Shown piece by piece: positions 12,137-22,109 of a stretch of DNA of 64,000 nt. The DNA comes from Pyrenula massariospora (lineage: Eukaryota; Ascomycota; Eurotiomycetes; Pyrenulales; Pyrenulaceae): the NCBI GenBank assembly GCA_021030905.1, contig JAGFMI010000005.1:1488001-1552000 (forward strand). The letters run 5' to 3'. The stretch's first letter is position 1; each line of letters opens with the position of its first letter. Position numbers and translations under genes: made by a program. Under the pieces are notes generated by a model, which saw only the letters and a list, made by a program, of their open reading frames with translations, did no database searches and was not told the DNA's origin.

Positions 12137-13036
12137 GTATGGTGGTTTGGACGTAGCTTTTCGATCGATAACTTTGCTATGTATCTTGGGTGAAGAACTC
12201 GAGGTATTTATCCAGTTGAAACAGAGATGCGCCCATTTAGGTTTTTAAATCCGGCGAACAAGAAAATGATTCTTTGTTTCCTCTGACTGCGACGAATCTT
12301 TAGTAAGATAAGGCTAGCTTTCTCAATTTCTCGGTTCGTTCTAAGAAAGATCATGCCTAGATGCTTTCAGACATCATCTAGTTGCACTGAAGTCAATAAA
12401 GCAGTTGTGAAACGGCCACAAAGACATCACAGGAGTGAGAGAAAATAATAGCTTTGAACGATACATAGGAAATAATTGTGACAGGCTGCTTTGTGCAAGA
12501 ACAAAGACGTAACATTGCTGGAGCGGCTGGCAGTCTCGATACCATCGTTTCAACAACGGTTATGCGTTAATGGTCTGAAAAGGCTTGACAGGACAAGAAG
12601 AGAACGTGTGTCTGCAAAACATTCGCGAATGCCCCATCATTTCCCATAATTTAAAAGATCGGTAGTGTGGCGCAAAGGGATACTGCTCCGAAACGAAGGC
12701 TACATCCGCTTTGAGTGGTGAATCTGCTCATTCCCATGAGACTAATGAGGTTGGATTCTGGCAGTTTTGAACAAGGCCATTTATTTCTTGGAGATTTGGA
12801 TTTTTAAAGAATCTGGAGCAAAATGGCCACTTCCCATGAATTGAAGAGACAACATAGCCAGGATCTTCAACATAGCCGGCGACTTTAGAAGTAATTCCTA
12901 AGTTTCTTGGATAATCGTGGAGAGGATTTCAGAAGTATGAAGTCTGTCAAGATTGGACGAAGCGTAGATTTTATTTGTCGTACGTCAAAAAAATTAGAAT
13001 ATATTTTAGAAATAGGGATTTGGTGACCTAATTGCC
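12137..13036. other. Intergenic, no gene seen
   Basis: Moderately AT-rich spacer between the disordered-protein frame and the tRNA. No open frame looks coding on either strand and no repeat was noticed. Confidence 0.4.
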
Positions 13037-13141
13037 GACTTTGTGGTGTAGTGGTTATCACGCATCGTTCACATGAGTTGAATATTTTCTGGAAGCTGCC
13101 AGATGCCGATGAGGTCCCCAGTTCGATCCTGGGCAAAGTCA
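13037..13141 (+). tRNA. tRNA-Val (anticodon CAC) with a ~32-bp intron
   Basis: The acceptor stem GACTTTG pairs fully with CAAAGTC, followed by an A discriminator base. The D arm is GTGTAGTGGTTATCAC, the usual fungal tRNA-Val form. The anticodon stem CATCG pairs with CGATG across an anticodon loop beginning TTCACA (anticodon CAC, reading GUG). A ~32-bp intron, TGAGTTG to CCAGATG, sits one base after the anticodon, the normal place for a nuclear tRNA intron. The T arm is CCCAG-TTCGATC-CTGGG. All stems pair, so it should be functional. CCA is not encoded, as expected for a eukaryote. Confidence 0.93.
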
Positions 13142-14453
13142 AGTTTGTTTTGTTGTGGTCAATGAAGTTCTTCATTGGATATACTTTTTGGCAATTTCGT
13201 AACCAAGAGCAGCGGCGTGGGTTGGGACAGGTGAAGTTAGGAGTGTTGAGAGGGAAGTGTGTAGGGTAGGGATACGAAGAAAGAGGGACAATTGACGCAG
13301 AGTTTTAAGCGTTACAGAGAGTTGGATTAAGGACGGGAAGATCGGGTGGTTTGGGATGTACGGGCATCGCGGCTGTCAAAAAGATTGGATAGCCAGATAG
13401 GTACATTTTTATGTAACAGGTAAGGCGGGGCGTTTTCAGGGAATCTCTTGTGTGAGTATATCTATGAAAACCTTAAAGGCATAGCCAGCATAGCGCGATC
13501 GTCTGGCCAAGGACACTGCAGCGAGGCCTTTATGCTTGGCTGCGCGGGGCTTGGTGACACAGGAACTCAGAAACCGTGACCTTCAAGTCTCTTTGTTAAA
13601 GAATTCATCGTAATGAACAAAGGTTTCGATAACAATTATTCTGTTATCTACACGAAAGCTTAGTTGATGTCGATGACTTTCAATTGAGTGATTTGGTCGC
13701 AAGGTAATCTACACAAAGCTTTGATAGCTTTTGATCATTGTATCCCTAACTCTGTCGAAAATGGACACACTTTTTGATTGGTCGAGCCCGGTCGGCACGG
13801 TGCAACATACGACGAAGCGAGTCCGCCTTTGACACAACAACGTACGGGGAGCGTGTAATGGTTTCCAGAAAGGTCGAAGATTTGGACAGCTCTGTCTCCG
13901 TTAGCCACCTTCCGCTTTGCATGAATTTGCCAAAATTTGTGCTTTGTCTTCAACGTGACCTCGATCGGCCAAGCCTTGCGCTCACACTCGTTAGACCGTC
14001 TTTACTCTGTACGGTGAGGGCACTATCCTACCAAGGCTCTGGACAAGGCGTATTTAGCACCGCTACGTGCAGGCATATCATGCTTGAGACCTTCACTGGA
14101 CGAAATGCATGACCCGACCCGTGTCAAGTGCTCCAATCTTTACCCGGCCAATAGATCTTGAGGTGACTGGGTCTGGACCGCATGCAGCTGTGAACAGCAG
14201 TAAGGTCTTTTTGAATAAGGCTAGGCCGCTGGCGATGTTTGCCCAAATGAATCAAGCGTTCCACAGATGGTCTAGCGGTCCGCTATCTACCTCTCCACGG
14301 CGCTTACAAGATAATTGTGCTTGACTCTGATTGGCAGAGACAGTTGGCATGTTGAGACGTCCAGCCTGATGCAGCTGGCTTCAAGGTGATAAAGATTCTG
14401 CACCGCTTTCACGGGTGGCAGTCTGCCTCTTCCCCTCTCTATCTATCGTCGTC
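13142..14453. other. Intergenic, no supported gene
   Basis: Spacer between the tRNA and the DUF3176 gene. Open frames at 13774-14112 and 14109-14324 are short, lack recognisable domains and overlap opposite-strand frames. The last few hundred bases should contain the promoter of the downstream gene. Confidence 0.4.
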
Positions 14454-16401
14454 ATGTCCTGGTCAATGCTGCGAAAAGGACTAAAGGCATTTGCCACAGA
14501 TTCCTGGGTCCTCGAGATACTATCTATCATTGTCTCTCTATGCTGTTGGTTGGCGGTGATCGCTTTTCTTTACCACTATGATGGCCAACCAATCTTTAAC
14601 TGGTATCGCATAACCCTAAATACGGTCGTTTCCCTCTTTTCCACAGTCTCAAAGGCTCTTCTTTTGTTCGCTGTCTCTGCTTGCTTGAGCCAGTGGAAGT
14701 TCGTCGCCTTTGCACCTCGTCAGAGAAAGCTGATCGACTTTGATGTCATCGAAAAGGCAAGTCGCGGACCGTGGGGTAGTCTTGGCCTCATACACCACTC
14801 ACGACTGAAGTGCGTCGATTACTGAGGGGAGGGGCTCAATATACTAAGTATTACCAGGTCTCCCGTGGTCATCGGAGCTATGATCACGGTCTTGTCTTTA
14901 GCCCTTGACCCCTTCGCGCAACTGATTATCACCTTTGAAGCCCGTCAGGTGCTGCCGAATCAAGACACTTCCACCATTGCAAAAGCAGTGAGATATTCGA
15001 AAGGCTCGCAGCCCGGATATGCCGCACCACGTAAGGAATCCTTGACCTCCAACCATTATTCTAAGCTAACTGAGGATATCAGGAATCGATGTGAATGGCG
15101 TCGAATACGATGGCCAGATTCCAACATTGGCCGACTTTACAATGCAATCTGCCATTCTCTCTGGCCTCGTGGGTCGATCTTCGGTCATATCTCAACAAGT
15201 ATCGTTCAGCTGCCCTTCGTCTGAGTGCAGATGGGGCAACTTCTCATCGATTGGTGTGTGCAGCACATGCAAGAACATAACTTCACATATGCAGGAGCGT
15301 GTTGTTGAATATTACCCTAGTGATCCTATTCAGTGGGCGATTCTTAGTGAATCTTCGGGAGGTGTAACGACCAACCCTAACGGTGGGGGTGATACAACAA
15401 CGTACTACGCGCTTCCAAATGGACTTTACACGGATGGTTCGGTGCAGATGCTAACCTTTGGAACGAGTGATCCTACTCAAACAGTGGCCTTTCAAAACTC
15501 TGACTCACTGCTGTTCTCTCTTACCATCATGAATAAAACTTTGTCTCAAGATGACGCAATCCATATTACACCAGTCGAATGCGCGCTCTTTTATTGCGTC
15601 TCCCGGTTCGAGTCGCAAGTCGTCAATGGAACTCTCCAAGAATCGGTTTCAGTTGCACCGTCCCACAGAAACCCTTCCTCCTTCCAACCGCGGGTTCGCT
15701 CCGCGCAGCCTCCCCCTGTCCACTCGCTCGACGCCGCTAATTTCTACTACCCACGGACCGATCTCCAGTTGGGCGACGGGTTCAATATCTCTCAAATCTC
15801 CATCGACGGCATAGGCTCATACATGGACGAGGTGCTCACCAATACCACAAGATCTCGGACGAGCTTGACAAACGCTACAGGATTCTACCTAGAACCGCTA
15901 CCTGGAGGCGGTCAGGTCGCCCCAAATTCTATGCAGCCAATCTATGATTCACCTGATCTTAATGCGACGTTTGCAAACCTCGCGAGAAGTATGAGCGACA
16001 GCATGCGGACCAACGCCGATAACGGAACCGTAGTCAAGGGGACAACTAGCGTCACAGTCTATGCGGTCAACTGGCCCTGGATCGCTCTGCCCATTGTGGA
16101 ATGTCTTGGTGGGGTGTTGTTCCTCCTTATTGTAGCGTCTCAAACCCGGAGATATGACCTGCAGGTCTGGAAATCGAGCTCACTCGCGATTATGACTTGC
16201 TGCGCCTATGCGCAGGACCTGATGGCTGGGAGTGGTCACAAGATTAGCGATATGGAGGCCAAAGCTAAGGAAATCAATACTTCGATGCTTGACCTCCAAT
16301 ATAATGTCCACGGTACGCTGAGTTCTTTTGCCGCTCTATCCCTTCATAACTTACCCTCATCCTGGCTCCATCTAGCCTTGTCCACAGTCTCCTGCTCCTG
16401 A
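14454..16401 (+). CDS. DUF3176 family membrane protein
   Basis: A large fungal membrane protein of unknown function. Exons 14454-14809, 14858-15030 and 15083-16401 join in frame to about 615 residues. The amino part has the family's three close hydrophobic helices (around WVLEILSIIVSLCCWLAVIA, TVVSLFSTVSKALLLF and VVIGAMITVLSLALDPFAQL) and the block ASRGPWGSLGLI typical of DUF3176. A long, probably extracellular region with Cys pairs (CPSSECRWGNFSS and CSTCKN) and many N-glycosylation sequons follows. A last helix lies near WPWIALPIVECLGGVLFLLI. I chose MSWSM as start; an in-frame Met at 14415 would add 13 residues. A possible extra intron near 16313-16375 would shorten the tail without changing its end. 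A paralog lies at 54251-56455. Confidence 0.82.
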
Positions 16402-17812
16402 CGTCCTACCAAGGGCCTTTCCCTTTGATCCCTCTCTTCTCTCTCTTTTGACCAACCGTCTTATCCTATGCATAGCAAATGGCTCTAACCGCGGCACAGA
16501 CGAATCTCCGTCACCCCAACTGGACGGGTCGGACCGAAACTCTGAGATGCAGCATCTAGCCCTTACGCCAACGTCTCCATTCCCTTCACAAAGACGAGGA
16601 AACAACCGCTTGTGAAATTAAGACTGTCTTATTGTATCTCATATGTCATTTATTGAAATTGTCAAGCTGGATGGGATTAGCTGCAGTAGCTACTGATTTT
16701 CATATAGCATATTTTTTAACAAATGAGACCAAGCTACGTAGTTAATTACTTAGAAAGGCTGATGAGTCACAGGCCTTCGGTCCACTACGTCAATTACTTA
16801 TCTGCAACAGCCACTGAGGGCAACAGCATGAGCTGTCGCGGTAGAGCCTGGTTGACGCTAATCTAAAGTTGCGTCGAGTGGTGAATTAGCTGATATAGAT
16901 TGGCATTGGGACCCACCAGAAAGGAGAGTCGAAGTCGGTCAGTTTCGGTTGTGCTGTAGCCACAGGGTCGACGAGCATAGAGAGTTGCAGGGTCTACCGA
17001 GTGTAGAAAAACCAAAGTTTTGGATTACGGGCAGGTTTTGTGAACGAGACTGGGTGACAGAAGTCGTGGCCCCCCTCAGACTCTTCAGGCCGATTATTAG
17101 CCGGTAGGGGGCCCACGATTTCTGTCACCCAGCCTTGATTATCGACACAAATTTAAGCCAAGCAATGGAGTCATTTATTCGTCCGACAGTCATCGAGTTT
17201 GCTTTTCACCTTGACGATATACAATCTTTAAATGACCCTTGGGAGGAGCTCCGCTGAAAGCCTCATCTTACAGACACGGCCACCAGATCGATTCTAAGTG
17301 GATGTGGTGCTTTGACAGATTGTCCGTGGAAAGGCTCAAGGCAGACAAAGAGCCACCAGCGCCTGATATGATTAGCGTGCAATCAGTTGCCAACGGTGCA
17401 ATAGCAAAGGTTGGGGAGTCATTGCTCCAGTTAGGTAGCAGTGGCGATCTGCAGCCACATCGTCTTGCTCCCGCCATGTACTGCCTCGCGCCTAGATTTG
17501 GGAGTGCTGCCACCCAATCGGCTACGACAGCATCGAATGCCACGACAAGATGCGATCAGCCTCGTCGCCTTCATGCCTGGCTTCTCAAATCCTTCCTCGC
17601 TTGCCAGCAAAGGTCACAAAATGGCTCAGCCTTGTCTGCAAATACTAGAAGCAGGGTGGACCGCTCAGCACTTGCCTCTGGAGATCTCCGGACGCAAAAA
17701 CTTACCAAGTTCCTGGTCACTTTAAGCTCTGTGTATTCCCCTTTGCGGTATGGTGGAGCTGCCACTGTGAGTATCATGATCCGCCTCATTCCCTTCGCTG
17801 CTCGGCAGAACG
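16402..17812. other. Intergenic with a hairpin and a degenerate repeat copy
   Basis: Separates the DUF3176 and HET genes. It contains an ~80-bp sequence near 16955-17035 that recurs in weakened form near 21270-21345, and an inverted repeat at 17050-17132. The 196-codon frame at 17239-17829 is not supported as a gene. Confidence 0.45.
17050..17132. repeat. Inverted repeat (hairpin), ~25-bp arms
   Basis: The left arm CTGGGTGACAGAAGTCGTGG plus CCCCC (17050-17074) is complementary to the right arm at 17107-17132 (GGGGGCCCACGATTTCTGTC then ACCCAG), with one mismatch and one extra base. The loop is about 32 nt. It could be the end-pair of a tiny foldback element, or a transcribed hairpin. Confidence 0.75.
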
Positions 17813-20620
17813 ATGGTTGTTTCGAATGATCCATCCGTGGCGTCCCAGCCGAGAAGATCGGGGCAAAGCCCGGAGCGCAAGCTTTGCAATGTGTGTCAAG
17901 ACATTGATTTTGATCGTTATCGCCACCACCATATATCTAGAAAAATCACACTTGGAGAATGGCGCGATGTGGTTCGAAGCCACAATTGTCCTTTCTGTCG
18001 ACTCGTCGTTCGGTCTCTTGCATTGAATTCGACTAACCAACCACGAAATCTGGAAGACAGTATCGTTCTCACTAATCATGCTAGCTGGAAGCTTGGAATT
18101 GAGATGTCGCCTTATGATCGGTTGAAGTCAGAGTCGTGTTCAAACAAGTTCGATTTGAGATCAGTTTCGAAAGACTGCGAGAAGGTTGCATATCGCCTTG
18201 TCGTCTTTCCAAAACAGTTTCCTGAGGACCAGCGTTTTATTCAATACATTGCCCCTCAAGATTACGACAGAGGAAAGGATCAATTTCTCGGACGGCACGT
18301 TGACAGGGAAAAAGTGAACATGAGTCTTCTTAGATCTTGGATTAGAAGGTGTGAGAAATTTCACGAGTATATATGCGAAGAGGATGGTATAGTTGGCCGG
18401 CACTTGCCCGATACTTTGAGACTTATCGACGTGGAGAAAAGGAATCTTATCAAGGCGCCGGCAAACAAGGATCTCTGCTATCTTACTCTGAGCTATGTAT
18501 GGGGTGCGAAGCTAATGGAGCAGGAGACCGGAATTCGTCCATTTGTAACGAAAAGGGCAAATTTGCGAACAAACGAGTTTGGCGAAGAGTGTACTCCGCT
18601 CCCGGAATCTCTGCCAAGGACGATTGACGATGCAATTTTGCTTACGTGTCAGCTTGGATATCGGTATTTGTGGGTTGATGCCCTCTGCATTGTTCAGGAT
18701 GACCCCATTGAAGAGAAGAAGATCCATCTGGAAAGAATGGATGCAGTCTATAATTGTTCGAAACTCACCATCGTGGGAGCATCGGGTTTGCATGCGAACT
18801 CGGGCTTGCCAGGAGTCAGTGTGCCTAGGAAATACTCGCAGTCTATTGAAAGAGTGAAATCTTTCCAGATGGCTGTAATGTCGCCCTCATTCTCTGAACT
18901 GGAAAACTCGCGGACTCTGCCTTGGAATACTCGAGGTTGGACGTTTCAAGAAAAAGTCATGGCTAAGAGGATTCTGCTTTTCACGGACTTCCAGGTCTAT
19001 TTCAGATGCTCAGAATCAATCTGGACGGAAGAGATTTTAATGGAGACCAAGACAACATCCAAGAGTATCGAGGCACGCTCTGCAAAATATCGCTGGGCAG
19101 CTGATAGACAACCACATATTCCCAGCAAAAAGCTTCTTTTGGTCAAGATGATTATCCCGCAATTGAACGTTAACGATGAATGGAACTATTTGGGTAGATT
19201 TCCGGATTACGCAGCTGCAATTCGGGAATACAGCCAACGAGAATTGACTGATCAGAACGACATCTTGATTGCGATTAAGGGTATTTTACAGACTTTATTC
19301 ACAGATGGCGGAGATATGATCTTTGGCCTCCCAGAAACACACTTTTTGCAATCATTGCTATGGCATCCAGACTCGAGATCTTCTCACACAAGGACCCGCC
19401 ACGACCTCCCAACGTGGACGTGGGCAAGTTGGTATCTTGACAAGGGGGTTGCCTTTGATGTTCTTGACGTGCGCGTTCTTCGGATTGTTATAATGACGAT
19501 TCGAAATGTGTTCATCACTTCCAAGAAATTATTGTCAAAAATTCTATCGTCGATCGCAAGCTCATCGTCCTCCGATTCTTCTGCTCCAAATTCCGACTAT
19601 ACTAGCAATTCCCCGTTTTCCTCCTCGACGACGTCCTCCTCGACGCTGTCCTCCTCAAGTCCATCATCCTCATCAACGTCGCCGGAGTCTGGTCTGCCAT
19701 TTGCACCGCCAATGATTCCCTACGGAAAAAAGGATTGGACCACTCTAAACGCAATGAGCAAAGCAACTGTTAATGTTTCCCTATGCTTTGGATTGCCCCT
19801 CATGTTTCGACACCACACGGTCAAGAACGTCTTCCTTTATAAAGATGGTAAAGCTTATGAGTTGGGGTGTGAGGACCCTTTGTCCTTTTCGACTTTTGCG
19901 AAGGACGAGAAAGATGAAGAGGAGAAATTGAGGACGGAGCCATCCGGTGCGAGTAAGACTCGTGCTAGCACCGAAGTTCGTCGACATCATTGCAAGACAG
20001 CAGCGCGCATCAACAGACCCGTTCTTTCTATGAAGACAGTCGTGCTGAAACTGTCAATCGGTGCGTGTCTTTCCCAGCCTCCACCGCACGATGAGAACGA
20101 AGCTAGCGTTTTTGAGCTTCTGGATGCCGGCCTGTGCGTGGGAGAAGTTTGGACAACACTCAAGCACGCAAAGAGAGGGAGGACCCGACCGTTAGAACTT
20201 CTAACAATATCATGGGGACTTTCCTTGCAAGCGGCAGAGATTGCTGACCCATGGATTCCTCGTTGGACCTTTGATGCGAAAATCCTTCCCAAGTCCAAAA
20301 CTAATGCGCTACTAACCTGCTGTCAGGTGGTCGAGGAGGTAATGAAATGGAACTCGGGCAAGCATTTGGCGGGAAGTTACGGCTTGAGGAAATCCGCCTT
20401 GACCATGGAGGAACAACCATCTGTGATGTCATTTTTCGACGCGCTCCTTGCAGCAAAGAAAGGTGAGCCCCGGCCAAAGTTTCTCTGGTCAACAGTCAAC
20501 TTACTCCTTATCGACCGCGAAGCCCCGGGAAATATTGCTGAGCGGATTGGAGTTGGGAGAATCATATTCGAGGCGTGGCTATTCAAGTGGTCAAAGCCAG
20601 AGGAGATTATCCTGGCTTGA
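17813..20620 (+). CDS. HET-domain (heterokaryon incompatibility) protein
   Basis: A single open frame of 935 residues. HET proteins take part in fungal non-self recognition and can trigger cell death after fusion of unlike hyphae. An amino cysteine region (LCNVCQDIDFD then CPFCRLV) precedes the HET domain, which starts near residue 221 with YLTLSYVWG. It continues through LPRTIDDAILLTCQLGYRYL, WVDALCIVQDD and the Met/Asp-rich 'YNCSKLTIVGASG' block, to RGWTFQEKVMAKRIL near 375. A low-complexity Ser-rich stretch coded at about 19545-19690 splits the carboxy half, which has no domain I recognise. No introns are evident. A start at 17813 is the first Met before the cysteine region. Degenerate ~80-bp repeats lie on both sides of the gene. 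The partner or allele specificity cannot be told from sequence. Confidence 0.9.
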   Translation: MVVSNDPSVASQPRRSGQSPERKLCNVCQDIDFDRYRHHHISRKITLGEWRDVVRSHNCPFCRLVVRSLALNSTNQPRNLEDSIVLTNHASWKLGIEMSPYDRLKSESCSNKFDLRSVSKDCEKVAYRLVVFPKQFPEDQRFIQYIAPQDYDRGKDQFLGRHVDREKVNMSLLRSWIRRCEKFHEYICEEDGIVGRHLPDTLRLIDVEKRNLIKAPANKDLCYLTLSYVWGAKLMEQETGIRPFVTKRANLRTNEFGEECTPLPESLPRTIDDAILLTCQLGYRYLWVDALCIVQDDPIEEKKIHLERMDAVYNCSKLTIVGASGLHANSGLPGVSVPRKYSQSIERVKSFQMAVMSPSFSELENSRTLPWNTRGWTFQEKVMAKRILLFTDFQVYFRCSESIWTEEILMETKTTSKSIEARSAKYRWAADRQPHIPSKKLLLVKMIIPQLNVNDEWNYLGRFPDYAAAIREYSQRELTDQNDILIAIKGILQTLFTDGGDMIFGLPETHFLQSLLWHPDSRSSHTRTRHDLPTWTWASWYLDKGVAFDVLDVRVLRIVIMTIRNVFITSKKLLSKILSSIASSSSSDSSAPNSDYTSNSPFSSSTTSSSTLSSSSPSSSSTSPESGLPFAPPMIPYGKKDWTTLNAMSKATVNVSLCFGLPLMFRHHTVKNVFLYKDGKAYELGCEDPLSFSTFAKDEKDEEEKLRTEPSGASKTRASTEVRRHHCKTAARINRPVLSMKTVVLKLSIGACLSQPPPHDENEASVFELLDAGLCVGEVWTTLKHAKRGRTRPLELLTISWGLSLQAAEIADPWIPRWTFDAKILPKSKTNALLTCCQVVEEVMKWNSGKHLAGSYGLRKSALTMEEQPSVMSFFDALLAAKKGEPRPKFLWSTVNLLLIDREAPGNIAERIGVGRIIFEAWLFKWSKPEEIILA

Positions 20621-22109
20621 GAGCCCCCAACAAGGCTATTATGTTATTGTCCCGGCTGGAAGGCTGCTGACTGATTTTTCTCTGTGAAAGTATTCTCCTA
20701 AGAAAGGCTGCTTATGTATTCAACATACTTCAATGCGCGACTCGGCCCGCTTTCACTGTGGTTGGGCTTGTCTCCTACAGGCGCAGACAACAGCCCGACG
20801 TTCCCATTCCCCATCTCAATGCCTTACTCGACACTGTGCTCTCGATCGACATTTCCATTTCCACCCTCAGCTTGCTTCTTCCCAATTTCAGTATTCGATC
20901 TGTATTGAGTTCAGAATGGGATACGATGCGCTACTACTTGAAAACATTACTAGATTCTATCTACAAGAATTGGGCTACAATGCCACCAGCCTTGTAACGC
21001 AATTGGCTCGATAGTGTGACGCAGACGCGAGCTAAAGCGAGGGCAGTGAACAAATGGAACCAGGAGTCAAAGGCTAGCGCGGATAGAAAACCTTTTCGAT
21101 AAGTGTATGAACAACGCCCAGCGACATTGCTGTGTGATGTTATCGTAAGAACGCGGATTCCGTAAGCCCAGCAGCAGTATCCCAGCATTCCTTCTACTAC
21201 GTTGATTGAATACCGTCGGCCGTCTCCATCTTCGGTCTGCTATATCCACCCGCAGTCATCCGGATGTATTGGTCGTGTGATAGCCACGGATTCAACAAGC
21301 ATAAAGATGTGCTGGGCTTGCCGAAATGTAGAGAAACCAAAGTTTTAGATACTAGTAGAATTAGTTGAAAAAAATTTTCCAGCTTAGAAGAAAGAAACAG
21401 ACAAGTAAGATCATGAAATATGCAAGGATTAGTCACGATGGTAGTTTAAGATCTGAAAAGGAAATACTTTTGAAATCTTAGCCACGCATTTTCACGGATT
21501 TGTAAATTTGGCTGTCGGAAACTGGAGCGACGGTGTGATGGTGATCTCACATACGATCGTCTTCTGATGCGAGACATATCACAAGGGTCGAGAGGAATGT
21601 TGATCGATGGAGATGGAAGATGGGCGAAGAAAGGAATAAAAAAAGATATTATTCACGACGGTTATGTAGCCCTTCAGTGAAGGGCTGCATACGACGCGCC
21701 GCAGGTCAAGAAGGATTAGGTACAGCCGAGCCGGAGGCAGCGTCTGGAAGACGATCTATATTAGCAAATATACATCTTACGCGGAGGAGACTTAGGATTA
21801 TCATTGTTCTGTTGCGTTTGAGAGCGCCAAGAAGCTGATCTTGTTGTGGCTGCTGTACGGCCAACGTCCTCAGGTAAACTTACTAACCCTATTTCGGACA
21901 AGCATAAACAAAAGCTCCACAGCCGAGGGATCGGGACCCTGAGCCTGGGAAAGCCAATGACTTTAGATCGAGAACGATGAAATCTGAATGGATAGAGTGC
22001 CTCGTCTTGATGCCGCAAACTTCTTTGTTTTGGTTTGAATAATAGTGATGACCTAGCCCTCTTGCGCACGATCTATTTCATTCCTATCCGCAACTTCCAG
22101 CCCTTCACA
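20621..22109. other. Intergenic with a degenerate repeat copy
   Basis: No supported gene. Around 21270-21345 it holds the second, weaker copy of the sequence at 16955-17035 (both contain 'gaaaccaaagtttt' after a 'tagccac..agcata' block). The last 200 bp should be the kinesin promoter. Confidence 0.45.

Noticed and set aside
17239-17829. 196-codon plus-strand frame before the HET gene
   Set aside because: No domain, signal or composition typical of a protein; overlaps the HET start in another frame and a 91-codon opposite-strand frame.
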